Source: Planctomycetota bacterium (GTDB lineage: Bacteria > Planctomycetota > Planctomycetia > Planctomycetales > Planctomycetaceae). Taken from it: 64,000 nt of DNA. Numbering within the stretch: the first letter of the stretch is position 1; the number at the start of each line of letters is the position of its first letter. This document shows, one piece after another, positions 45,148 through 53,798 of the stretch. Below the pieces are notes generated by a model. It had not been told where the DNA came from, searched no databases, and worked only from the letters and a program-made list of their open reading frames with translations. Made by a program: the position numbers and the translations under genes. Where the stretch lies: the NCBI GenBank assembly GCA_018242525.1, contig JAFEBS010000056.1, positions 251,202-315,201 of the forward strand. Reading direction: 5' to 3'.

Positions 45148-48081
45148 ATGCCCCGTTACGACGCCAAGCAGATTGAGCCCAAGTGGCAGGCCTTTTGGGA
45201 CCAGCACCAGACTTTCCAGGTCGACGCCTACGACCCCGCCAAGCCGAAACTGTATGTGCTGGACATGTTCCCCTATCCCTCGGGGGCCGGGCTGCATGTG
45301 GGGCATCCGGAAGGATATACGGCAACCGACATTGTCTGCCGGTACAGCCGGATGAAGGGGAAGCAGGTCCTGCACCCCATGGGCTGGGATGCGTTTGGTC
45401 TCCCTGCGGAAGACTACGCGATCAAAACCGGGACTCACCCGGCAATCACCACCGCCAGAAACATCGCGACGTTTAAACGTCAGTTGAAGATGCTCGGCTT
45501 CAGCTATGACTGGAGCCGCGAATTCGCGACCACGGATCCCGATTATTATCGGTGGACCCAATGGATCTTTCTGCAACTGTTCGATACCTGGTACGACTCG
45601 AAACAGACTTGGACCGGTCCCGATGGCGTGACGCGAACCGGCCGCGGACGTCCCATCGCCGAATTGCCGATTCCCGTTGACGTATCGGCCCGGGGGCAAG
45701 AGGCCGTGCGTCGGTACCAGGACAAGCACCGTCTGGCGTATCAGCACGAAGCCCCGGTCAACTGGTGTCCCGCCCTGGGAACGGTGCTGGCCAACGAAGA
45801 AGTGGTCGATGGCAAGAGCGAACGCGGGGGGCATCCCGTCGAACGCGTCCCACTGCGCCAGTGGTTGCTGCGAATTACGGCTTATGGTGATCGGCTGGCG
45901 GACGAGTTGGAACCGTTGCACTGGCCTGAATCCATCAAGTCGATGCAGCGGAACTGGATTGGCCGCAGCGAAGGGGCTGAGGTCGATTTCCTGATCAGCA
46001 CGTCCGGCACGTCGTTCGACGACTGGAAGTCGGCGCGCGGACAATCCGGTTTCCCCGGTGAACCGGGCGACGACGTCCTGCGCATCTATACCACCCGGCC
46101 CGACACGCTGTTCGGGGCGACCTACATGGTGCTGGCACCAGAACATCCCGCCGTGGACCAGTTGACAACGCCGGCTCAACGAGCTGCCGTGGATGCCTAC
46201 CGTCACCAGGCGGCCACGAAGAGCGACCTGGATCGAACGGATCTCGCCAAGGACAAGAGTGGTGTCTTCACCGGTGGCTATGCCATCAATCCCATTAATG
46301 GGTCTCAGGTCCCGGTCTGGATCGCGGATTACGTCCTGATCAGTTATGGCACCGGGGCCATCATGGCCGTTCCCGCCCACGACTTGCGCGACTGGGAATT
46401 TGCTGTCAAATTCCAGATCCCGATCATCGCCGTCGTACAGCCACCCTCCGGCTATGAACCGTCGAAGGAGGAACTCGCACTGACGGTTGCGGACGCCATG
46501 CCGGGGGCTCCGTCGTGCCCGATGATCAGTGAAGGGACGGCGATCAATTCGGATCGATTCAACGGCCTGGCCACTCAAGACTTCAAATCGCAGATCACGC
46601 ATGAACTCGCCGCCGCGGGACTCGGCCGCAAAGCAGTCAACTACCGCTTGCGTGACTGGTTGTTCTCGCGCCAACGCTATTGGGGCGAACCGTTCCCGGT
46701 CTGGCACGAACTGGATGCCGACGGACAACCGACCGGCTTGATGCGAACCGATCCAGAGGCGAGTCTTCCCATCCGGCTGCCGGATCTTGCCGAATTCAAA
46801 CCAACGGGCACCCCGGACCCGATGTTGTCCAAGGCTCCGGCCGATTGGCTTTACAAGACCGATTCCGATGGTGTCCCCCTGAAACGCGAAACCAATACGA
46901 TGCCCCAATGGGCAGGGTCGTGCTGGTACTACTTGCGGTTTGCCGATCCGAAGAACGCCGAGCAGTTCCTGTCTCCAGAGATCGAACGGAACTGGTTGCC
47001 AGTTGACCTGTACGTCGGTGGTGCCGAGCATGCCGTGTTGCACCTGCTGTACTCGCGGTTCTGGCACAAGGTGCTGTTCGACCGCGGTCTTGTTTCCACC
47101 TGCGAGCCGTTCCAGCGGCTGGTCAACCAGGGGATGATCCTGGGTGACACCGACTATCACCTGTCGGTCGAATCGTTTGAGGCCAACCAGGAAGCGATCG
47201 AATCGCTGAAACTGGTCTCGTTTCGTTTCAAGGAAGACGACCTGGAGTTTGTCGCCCTGCGGAATCCGTCAACCGTTGAGGATGAATTCTGCCCGCTCAA
47301 GGAAGAGCAGATCGTCAAGGAGCGGGGAAAGACCTTACTGAAGGGGACGGAGATCGAACTGACAGGCCGCACGGACAAGATGTCCAAGAGCCGCAAGAAC
47401 GTTGTCAACCCGGACAAGGTGGTGGAGGAATACGGCGCGGATTCGTTGCGCCTGTATGAAATGTTCATGGGACCGCTGGAGGCGGTCAAGCCATGGAGTA
47501 TGAAGGGTGTCGAAGGAGTCTACCGCTTCCTGGGTCGTGTCTGGCGCATGATCGTCGACGAAAAGTTCGACGATTCTGTCCGATTGAATCCAGCGATCCG
47601 GGATGTCGCACCGACCGCCGGACAACTTCGCGTGCTGCATCACACAATCAAGCTGGTCACGCGCGACATCGAATCGCACGGTTTCAATACGGCGATCAGC
47701 CGGATGATGGAATTCGTGAACGAATTCCTGGGGCTGGACGTTCGACCTCGCGCCGTCATGGACCCGTTCGTGCTGCTGCTCAGCCCGTTTGCACCGCACC
47801 TGGCCGAAGAATTGTGGCAGTTGCTCGGTCATTCCACGACTCTGGCTTACGAACCGTGGCCCGCGTACGACGAGCAGTATCTGGTTGAGGCGGAGTTGGA
47901 GATTCCCGTCCAGATCAACGGCAAGCTGCGTGGCAAAATCACAGTCCCGGCGGATGCGGACGCGGCCATCATTGAAGCTGCCGCCATGCTCGACGCGGGC
48001 GTGGCCGCGCTGCTGGAGGGAAAATCCGTCGTCAAGACAGTGGTTATTCCACGGAAAATGGTCAACTTCGTCGTGAAGTGA
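45148..48081 (+). CDS. leuS: Leucyl-tRNA synthetase
   Basis: 977 residues from the ATG at 45148. It charges tRNA-Leu with leucine. Class I motifs: HIGH-type HVGH at residues 50-53 (GLHVGHPEGYTATD) and KMSKS at 744-748 (DKMSKSRKNVV). The CP1 editing domain is present (TTRPDTLFGATYMVLAPEHP, GTGAIMAVPAHD), as are the zinc-like region and the C-terminal anticodon-binding domain (PFAPHLAEELWQLLGH, VQINGKLRGKI). It is about 100 residues longer than the E. coli enzyme, partly because of an insert before KMSKS (SFRFKEDDLEFVALRNPS). Its last 20 bases overlap the convergent Rid-family gene. Confidence 0.97.
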   Translation: MPRYDAKQIEPKWQAFWDQHQTFQVDAYDPAKPKLYVLDMFPYPSGAGLHVGHPEGYTATDIVCRYSRMKGKQVLHPMGWDAFGLPAEDYAIKTGTHPAITTARNIATFKRQLKMLGFSYDWSREFATTDPDYYRWTQWIFLQLFDTWYDSKQTWTGPDGVTRTGRGRPIAELPIPVDVSARGQEAVRRYQDKHRLAYQHEAPVNWCPALGTVLANEEVVDGKSERGGHPVERVPLRQWLLRITAYGDRLADELEPLHWPESIKSMQRNWIGRSEGAEVDFLISTSGTSFDDWKSARGQSGFPGEPGDDVLRIYTTRPDTLFGATYMVLAPEHPAVDQLTTPAQRAAVDAYRHQAATKSDLDRTDLAKDKSGVFTGGYAINPINGSQVPVWIADYVLISYGTGAIMAVPAHDLRDWEFAVKFQIPIIAVVQPPSGYEPSKEELALTVADAMPGAPSCPMISEGTAINSDRFNGLATQDFKSQITHELAAAGLGRKAVNYRLRDWLFSRQRYWGEPFPVWHELDADGQPTGLMRTDPEASLPIRLPDLAEFKPTGTPDPMLSKAPADWLYKTDSDGVPLKRETNTMPQWAGSCWYYLRFADPKNAEQFLSPEIERNWLPVDLYVGGAEHAVLHLLYSRFWHKVLFDRGLVSTCEPFQRLVNQGMILGDTDYHLSVESFEANQEAIESLKLVSFRFKEDDLEFVALRNPSTVEDEFCPLKEEQIVKERGKTLLKGTEIELTGRTDKMSKSRKNVVNPDKVVEEYGADSLRLYEMFMGPLEAVKPWSMKGVEGVYRFLGRVWRMIVDEKFDDSVRLNPAIRDVAPTAGQLRVLHHTIKLVTRDIESHGFNTAISRMMEFVNEFLGLDVRPRAVMDPFVLLLSPFAPHLAEELWQLLGHSTTLAYEPWPAYDEQYLVEAELEIPVQINGKLRGKITVPADADAAIIEAAAMLDAGVAALLEGKSVVKTVVIPRKMVNFVVK

Positions 48082-48499
48082 TGTCCTCGGCTCCTGAATC
48101 GGTTCGGGCCTCCACATCAACCATTGCATCCACTTCGATTTCAACCAGATGGTCGGGGTTCACCAGGCGGCGGACTTCAACCATTGTGGATGCAGGATTG
48201 ATTCCGGCAAAGATCTCACCGTGGGCACGACCAACCTCTTCCCACCGACTGATGTCGGTGACGAACATTCTGGTGCGTGCCACATCGGATAGCTTCGCTC
48301 CGACCTCGGCAAGGGCAGCTTCAATCCTGCGGAGAATGAAGACCGTCTGGTGGTAAGCATCACCCACGGCGACGGTCGTGCCGTCTGTGTTGGACGCTGT
48401 CGTTCCTGCGACGAAGACATGCGGGCCAATCCTCACCGCACGAGAGTAGGCCACGGCTTTCTCCCAAGGAGTGCCCGTCGAAATTGTTTGTCGTGTCAT
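48062..48499 (-). CDS. Rid-family (YjgF/YER057c/UK114) protein lacking the deaminase arginine
   Basis: 145 residues; GAGGGAT precedes the ATG. It is the small trimeric Rid fold: AVAYSRAVRIGPHVFVAGTT, YHQTVFILRRIEAALAEVGA and INPASTMVEVRRLVNPDHLV followed by EIEVDAM. RidA-type imine deaminases have a catalytic Arg in a PARxxVEV stretch; here it is PASTMVEV with Ser104 instead, which points to one of the non-RidA Rid subgroups. It starts 32 bases after pnkp, the same spacing as elsewhere in that operon, so it is probably the last gene of the RNA-repair transcript. Its 3' end overlaps leuS by 20 bases. Confidence 0.88.
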   Translation of the reverse strand: MTRQTISTGTPWEKAVAYSRAVRIGPHVFVAGTTASNTDGTTVAVGDAYHQTVFILRRIEAALAEVGAKLSDVARTRMFVTDISRWEEVGRAHGEIFAGINPASTMVEVRRLVNPDHLVEIEVDAMVDVEARTDSGAEDITSRRS

Positions 48500-48531
48500 T
48501 CAAGATCCCTCGTAGATGTTTCCGCACTCGC

Positions 48532-51135
48532 CTACAACCTTGGGTCCACAGGCTCGCTCTCCAATGCCAAGACTCCAAAGACGCACTCATGAACTCGACG
48601 CAGCGGTTCATGCCGGACGAAGCGTTCCAACCCCTCGATGCCGAGAGCAAACTCACGCAACGCCAGCGACCGCTTTGCGCCCAGACCACGGCTTCGAAGT
48701 CGAGACAGATGTTCGTCGGCGGTGTAGTCGGGGCCGTAAATGATCCGCAGGTATTCTTGGCCTCGACACTTCACGGCAGGCTGTACCAGCCCTTTTTTGC
48801 CACGCATGATGAAATCCAGCGGTTTGATGACCATCCCTTCGCCGCCACGAGCGGTCAGAGTTTCCCACCACTCAACGCCTGCCTGCTCGCTGTCCGGGTT
48901 GGTGACATCCACGCATTGGGACTGAGTCGCCAGCAGGAATTGCGGGTCGTGCTGACAGATCTTCGCCAGTCGTTCCAGGTGCCACAGATGATTCTGGTGC
49001 GTGTGAACTTTTCCCTCCGTTGCGAGCAGGTGGAACGGGGCCAGCCGAAGATCGTCCAGCGATGCCACCGGCCAGCAGTATTGACGGTAGGCCGACACAA
49101 ATCTCCCGACGTTGCTGCGGATATCGCGATACTTCGTGAGCCAGCCGTCGATCATTTCGGCGGCATCTCCCGTCAGCCGACCGACAGCATGTTCCAGTGC
49201 GGAAACCACGGCTGGCACTGCGGCATTTCCTGCGGCACCGACTGCGGCATACTGAGATCGCAGAAGCTCCTGCGCCTTGGCAGACCAGGGCATCAGTTCG
49301 CAATCGAGACATGCCCATGTCGTATTCATTTCGTCCCAGAACCCGGACGCTGTGAGCGAAGCCCGCAATCGCTCGAGGAACCGGCGTTCGAGGTCCGTGT
49401 CATTGAAGAAGTGCCTGCCCGTTCGGGTGTAGACGATACCGCAGTCGTCCTGCGTCACACCAAATCGTTCACGAGCGGAGTCTTCGTCCCGGCAGATGAT
49501 GACCACAGCCCGAGATCCCATGTGCTTTTCTTCGCAGATGACATGCGGGACTCCCTGGTTGCGGAAGTAGGCAAACGCTTCTGTCGGATGTTCCAGCAAT
49601 CCTTGTTGTGTTGTCGTCTCACTGGGAGACATCGTCGGAGGCAGGTAGATCAGCCATTTGGGGTTCGCAGCGAAGCGGCTCATGACCTCCAGTGCCGCCG
49701 TGGCGTTCTCTTCACGAATCGTGACGTTGCGATGCAGTCTTGTCGATACGATCCGCTTGCCGATCACGTCGTCTGCATCCAGCAAATCGTCATGAGCCTG
49801 CTGGGCCGAGAGGATCGGAGCCTGTTGCTCCACGGGCAAGAACGGGCGGGACGATTCACAGTAGGTCTGTCTGGCGGGGACTGAGACGAACTCCTTTTCG
49901 GGATATCTCAGTGCCGTCAGCTTTCCGCCGAACACGCACCCGGTGTCTACATTCACCGTTCGATTGAGCCATTCAGGTTCGGGGACGGGGGTGTGGCCGT
50001 AAACGACCATCGCTGAGCCACGATACTCAGCCGCCCAGTTGTGTCGCACGGGCAGGCCGAACTCGTCGGTCTCGCCGGTTGTCTCTCCGTAGAGTGCGAA
50101 GTCCCGGACCCGTCCGGAACCTCGTCCCTGCATCTCTTCCTTCATTCCGGCGTGAGCAACCACCAGTTTGCCATCGTCCAGCACGAAATGACTGACAAGG
50201 CCATCGAGAAAGCCGGCCAACGATTTGCAGAACGGTTCACGAACATCGTCCGGCAGTGCGTCGATCTCAGACATGGTTTGAGCGAGACCATGCGTGATCT
50301 GGACATCGCGGCCACTCAGCTTCTTGAGCAACTTCATGTCGTGGTTGCCGGGGACGCAAATGGCCGAGCCAGACTGAACCATGTATCGCACAATGCTCAG
50401 CGTGTCCAGCACTCGTGGCCCTCGATCCACAAGATCGCCCACGAAGACCGCCTTTCGGCCTTCTGGATGAATGTAACCAATGTTCGTCCATCCCGGTTCA
50501 TGACCCGTGACAACGAATTGCCCGTAACCAAGTTTCGTCAGGAGTTCCTCCAACTCCTTGGCGCAACCATGAACGTCGCCGATGATGTCGAATGGTCCGT
50601 GCTCGTTGCTGCGGTCATTCCAGAGCGGCACCCGTTCGATGACGGCGGCCTCGACCTCGGCGACATTATCGAGCACAAAGACATGCCGGAAGCCTTCCCG
50701 CTTGAGTCCTTTCAAGGCCCGACGCAACTGGGTTTTCTGCTGGCGAATCACGTGAGGGCCAAATGTCCGGTCCTGCCGATTCCGGTTCCGCTCGTGACAG
50801 AGGTCTTCAGGCAGGTTCATGACAAGAGCCACCGGCAGGCAATGGTACTTCCTGGCCAGCGCCACCAATGGTGCCCGGGCCTCGGGTTGCACATTTGTCG
50901 CATCCACAACGGTCAGCCGCCCCCGGGCCAACCGCTTCGCGGCTACGTAGTGCAACACTTCGAAGGCATCATTAGTCGCCGCCTGATCGTTTTCATCGTC
51001 GCTCACCAACCCACGGCAGTAGTCGGACGACAGCACTTCACTGGGAAGAAAGTGCTGGCGTGCAAACGTGCTTTTTCCCGACCCACTGGGGCCGATGAGA
51101 ACAACGAGCGCGAGCTTGGGGATCTTGATTTGCAT
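48532..51135 (-). CDS. pnkp: Polynucleotide kinase-phosphatase-ligase (bacterial RNA repair)
   Basis: 867 residues, the full three-domain enzyme. The N-terminal kinase has a P-loop at residues 15-22 (GPSGSGKS) and phosphorylates 5'-OH RNA ends. The central metallophosphoesterase heals 2',3'-phosphate ends: GDVHG at 186-190, GDLVDRG at 233-239 and GNHD at 263-266. The C-terminal ligase/adenylyltransferase has Lys537 in EEKHMGSRA (AMP-accepting lysine), TWACLDCELMPW, EGMVIKP and QPAVKCRG. In known bacteria, Pnkp with Hen1 repairs tRNAs cut by ribotoxins. GAAGAG precedes the start. It lies 31 bases downstream of an RlaP-like gene. Confidence 0.96.
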   Translation of the reverse strand: MQIKIPKLALVVLIGPSGSGKSTFARQHFLPSEVLSSDYCRGLVSDDENDQAATNDAFEVLHYVAAKRLARGRLTVVDATNVQPEARAPLVALARKYHCLPVALVMNLPEDLCHERNRNRQDRTFGPHVIRQQKTQLRRALKGLKREGFRHVFVLDNVAEVEAAVIERVPLWNDRSNEHGPFDIIGDVHGCAKELEELLTKLGYGQFVVTGHEPGWTNIGYIHPEGRKAVFVGDLVDRGPRVLDTLSIVRYMVQSGSAICVPGNHDMKLLKKLSGRDVQITHGLAQTMSEIDALPDDVREPFCKSLAGFLDGLVSHFVLDDGKLVVAHAGMKEEMQGRGSGRVRDFALYGETTGETDEFGLPVRHNWAAEYRGSAMVVYGHTPVPEPEWLNRTVNVDTGCVFGGKLTALRYPEKEFVSVPARQTYCESSRPFLPVEQQAPILSAQQAHDDLLDADDVIGKRIVSTRLHRNVTIREENATAALEVMSRFAANPKWLIYLPPTMSPSETTTQQGLLEHPTEAFAYFRNQGVPHVICEEKHMGSRAVVIICRDEDSARERFGVTQDDCGIVYTRTGRHFFNDTDLERRFLERLRASLTASGFWDEMNTTWACLDCELMPWSAKAQELLRSQYAAVGAAGNAAVPAVVSALEHAVGRLTGDAAEMIDGWLTKYRDIRSNVGRFVSAYRQYCWPVASLDDLRLAPFHLLATEGKVHTHQNHLWHLERLAKICQHDPQFLLATQSQCVDVTNPDSEQAGVEWWETLTARGGEGMVIKPLDFIMRGKKGLVQPAVKCRGQEYLRIIYGPDYTADEHLSRLRSRGLGAKRSLALREFALGIEGLERFVRHEPLRRVHECVFGVLALESEPVDPRL

Positions 51136-51166
51136 GTTACTCTTCGTATAACGACCGGGACATCAT

Positions 51167-51922
51167 TTACCCCCCGAGTCTCACCCGCACCAGCAAGTCA
51201 TTCAACGCCGCGGCGGCGGTCGGCACCTCTGGCAATCGACTCGCCTCAAATGCAGTCTGCAGGACCGATCGAAGTCGTTCATACTCCGCTTCGTGGAACC
51301 GCAGATCCGCCGCCTCCAATCGTCCCAGTTCGGGGCCACCGGTCTTTCGGGCGATCAGATCCGGGATGTACGGCAGCTCGGCATCATCATTCAGCCGGAG
51401 GAGGTTGGCTTCGATTCGTCCGGTGCGCATCAGGTGAATGCCCGTCAGCAGTACCCGATACACATATAACAATGGTTTGACATGCGGCGGGTCAGCCTTG
51501 AGGAACAACCTCCATTGCGTCTCGGCAAACCCAAAGTAATGGTGCGCATGATGCCGAGTGATGCAGTCTGCGGAGATGGCCTTCAGTTCCTCGTGCTCGG
51601 GTGTCGTGAAGACGATCAGCGGTGACAACAACTGCTCCAGCACGTAGCCATTCTTCTTGAGCATCAGACCAAAGAACTTCCTGGCGTCATGTGTCACGAG
51701 GTCGATTTCCAGGCCATCATGAATGCCGGACTTCTCGACCGTTTCCTCACCGGCGGCCAGTCCGACAACGTCCTTCAGCGGCAGCAGGTGGATGCCCCGC
51801 AAATCGAAGTCAGAATCGGGTGACGGAAAGCCGTAGAGGTGTGCCCCACTGATCGTAGCGAACAGCAACGGGTACGGATGCTCGGCCACCTGTTTGTGGA
51901 GTCGTTCATCGATGTCGATCAT
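51167..51922 (-). CDS. RlaP-like nucleotidyltransferase (copy 2)
   Basis: 251 residues. It belongs to the DNA-polymerase-beta-fold family associated with RNA ligases (RlaP, PF10127): GAHLYGFPSPDSDFDLRGIH carries the GS-like turn (GAH here) and the two metal-binding Asp of SDFDLRG. EIDLVTHDARKFFGLMLKKN supplies a third acidic residue. The C-terminal helices (AHHYFGFAETQWRLFL, PLLYVYRVLLTGIHLMRTGR) are typical. It presumably adds nucleotides to RNA ends before sealing; activity is predicted, not proven. It lies 35 bases from the ATP-grasp gene and 31 bases from pnkp. Confidence 0.88.
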   Translation of the reverse strand: MIDIDERLHKQVAEHPYPLLFATISGAHLYGFPSPDSDFDLRGIHLLPLKDVVGLAAGEETVEKSGIHDGLEIDLVTHDARKFFGLMLKKNGYVLEQLLSPLIVFTTPEHEELKAISADCITRHHAHHYFGFAETQWRLFLKADPPHVKPLLYVYRVLLTGIHLMRTGRIEANLLRLNDDAELPYIPDLIARKTGGPELGRLEAADLRFHEAEYERLRSVLQTAFEASRLPEVPTAAAALNDLLVRVRLGG

Positions 51923-51957
51923 TTCGATTCTCTTTCAATTGACTGATCGGCCTGATC

Positions 51958-52851
51958 TCATGACTGGCTTGCCAACGAGCGATAAAATGTCCTCGCATCG
52001 CATCGATCAGGGAGACCAGCCACTTGCCCGTCGCCCAGTTCCACGACGGTCCATTCGCCGGAGGTTCGTCTGGCGATGTCGCAACTGAAGAACGGGCTTT
52101 GCACTTTCGTCAATACGGGCATGAATGTCGCGGTCGGCGGAGGCTCCGATTCGTATTCGGCGTCCCAATACGGGGAAATCGAAATGACATTCCCGTTGAA
52201 GACGAACAACCGGTACTCCAGCGTTAGAGGCATTCTGCTCCTGGGATGAATCCCCACAGGTTGAAGTTCGACGAACTCCCGAAAGACCAACCCTCCTTGC
52301 AGGTCGTCGTCCTGCAATTCGAGGAACCGTTTTGTTATTCGTGCGACCATTGACTCATCAGAGGAATCTGGAATGAAGCAGGCTTCTTTCCACTCGTGCT
52401 TGCGAGATTTCACATAATCTTTGACGATCAGGGGGGCGCCTCGGAATTGTCGGATCTCGGTCATGATCGTCGCCATATCGAAGCATTCCGGGATCGGAAT
52501 CCAGACTGTGCGGGGAGTGACGGTGCTGATTATCGGGTAACTGTTTGGAAACCAGTGACAATGCGCATACTCTTCCGGCGTGGTCACGAGCCTGATGTTC
52601 TTTCGATGCAAAGCGGAATACAAAAACTCGTATTCGTCGGGTGTCAGCATCCAACCTCGGTAGATGGCACGCTCAGGATCAGGCGATACCTTCAACCGAC
52701 GAAGAGCGTCGACTTCGTCCCGGCGTCGAAGGGCGTTGAAGTCCATCAAGCTGACAGCAAAGCCAGCGTCCAATGCGGCTTCGTGCTCCTTCATGAAATG
52801 CTGATCCACGGAGCGGTTGTCGAGGTCATCGTTGCAGAACAGAATCCTCAT
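51958..52851 (-). CDS. ATP-grasp protein (R2K/DUF4343-like) in the RNA-repair operon
   Basis: 297 residues. The N-terminal half has a pre-ATP-grasp fold (MRILFCNDDLDNRSVDQHF, IYRGWMLTPDEYEFLYSALH). The ATP-grasp core has APLIVKDYVKSRKHEWKEA with nucleotide-binding lysines, GGLVFREFVELQPVGIHP, LTLEYRLFVFNGNVISISPY and a final VELGDGQVAGLPD with metal-binding acids. It resembles the CDC123/R2K clade, which is predicted to ligate an amino or carboxyl group to a protein or small molecule. The start overlaps the upstream RlaP-like stop (ATGA), so it is translationally coupled to an RNA-end enzyme. The substrate is unknown. Confidence 0.85.
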   Translation of the reverse strand: MRILFCNDDLDNRSVDQHFMKEHEAALDAGFAVSLMDFNALRRRDEVDALRRLKVSPDPERAIYRGWMLTPDEYEFLYSALHRKNIRLVTTPEEYAHCHWFPNSYPIISTVTPRTVWIPIPECFDMATIMTEIRQFRGAPLIVKDYVKSRKHEWKEACFIPDSSDESMVARITKRFLELQDDDLQGGLVFREFVELQPVGIHPRSRMPLTLEYRLFVFNGNVISISPYWDAEYESEPPPTATFMPVLTKVQSPFFSCDIARRTSGEWTVVELGDGQVAGLPDRCDARTFYRSLASQS

Positions 52852-53798
52852 GGCAGTTCCTCAGACAACGCCGCCCGCCGGGCCTTCACCAGCAGGGAAT
52901 TCGCTTGTTCGTAGTTGGGGCGTTCCGGCAGTTTCGATCCGGACAAGGCTCGATCGAATTCGGTGTGCAGGCTCAATCGCCACTTTTCTGTCTCCTCCCA
53001 CGGAACCTGTCCTCGTTTGATTGCCAGAAGCTGGTCTCGATGATCCTCGACCCGCACCGGCACGAAGCCATGTTGCAAGACACTGATTCCTGAAATCAGC
53101 AACCGGATCAGGTGCATCACGTGTTTCCATTTCACTGCACCCTGATTACGGAGATCGGACTGCATCTTTTTGAACTGCGACAGGACATAGCCGTTGTAGG
53201 TCTGGTAGACCAGCCGCGACAAGAACACCGACCGCATCTGCAGCAGTTCATCAGCCAGCGGCGTCCTCTTTTCCACAAGTGGCGTGTAGAGACATTCCAG
53301 CACGTTCGGATTCGCCTTGAGGGCCAGCACCAGGAACCGCTGCAACTCCCAGTAGTGCTCCTGAGTCTCGTAGCATTCGATCTGCTCCGGAACACCATAA
53401 AGCGACCACTGCAACTCGGTCGGCGGCAGGAAGATGCCCCTGTAGTCGGTGTCGGACTGGTCATCGTCGAGTCCATAGGCCCGAGATCCGATCACACAGC
53501 GAAGGATCACCCGGTCGTAGAGATTGCTCCGAGTGGCAGCGATCTGCACATCGCCAATTTCGCCTTCCTTGAAATGAGCCAGCATGACCACTTCATCCCG
53601 CCTCAGGGACTCGTCGACACCATCCGGAAAGCGGACCCGATAGGAATGATCAAGATCACCCGGCGAGCGGACGATCACGCCGACCGCTCCCCGTGGATGC
53701 AGTGTCCGTCCATTCTGGCTGACGACATCCCGTAGCGACACGACCTGCGTCCCTTCGGAAAAGATCAGATTCGGGTTTTGATGAACTCGTTCAGTCAC
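52848..53798 (-). CDS. RlaP-like nucleotidyltransferase with N-terminal beta-barrel (copy 1)
   Basis: 316 residues from a GTG at 53798 that overlaps the hen1 stop by 8 bases. Residues 10-75 form a small SH3/KOW-like barrel (TLHPRGAVGVIVRSPGDLDH, YRVRFPDGVDESLRRDEVVM) not present in copy 2. The nucleotidyltransferase core has VIGSRAYGLDDDQSDTDYRG (GS motif and DxD), IECYETQEHYWELQRFLVLA and NVLECLYTPLVE. Helical C-terminus VKWKHVMHLIRLLISGISVL. Low similarity to copy 2 beyond the motifs suggests old divergence or different substrates. Predicted RNA-end nucleotidyltransferase. Confidence 0.88.
   Translation of the reverse strand: MTERVHQNPNLIFSEGTQVVSLRDVVSQNGRTLHPRGAVGVIVRSPGDLDHSYRVRFPDGVDESLRRDEVVMLAHFKEGEIGDVQIAATRSNLYDRVILRCVIGSRAYGLDDDQSDTDYRGIFLPPTELQWSLYGVPEQIECYETQEHYWELQRFLVLALKANPNVLECLYTPLVEKRTPLADELLQMRSVFLSRLVYQTYNGYVLSQFKKMQSDLRNQGAVKWKHVMHLIRLLISGISVLQHGFVPVRVEDHRDQLLAIKRGQVPWEETEKWRLSLHTEFDRALSGSKLPERPNYEQANSLLVKARRAALSEELP

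Noticed and set aside
44872..47160. Long open frame (over 750 codons) antisense to leuS
   Set aside because: It mirrors the codon pattern of leuS on the other strand; the translation shows no domain and leuS is unmistakable. GC-rich third positions readily create such shadows.
50041..51480. 479-codon open frame antisense to pnkp and RlaP-like copy 2
   Set aside because: Crosses two well-supported genes and has no recognisable motif; a shadow frame.
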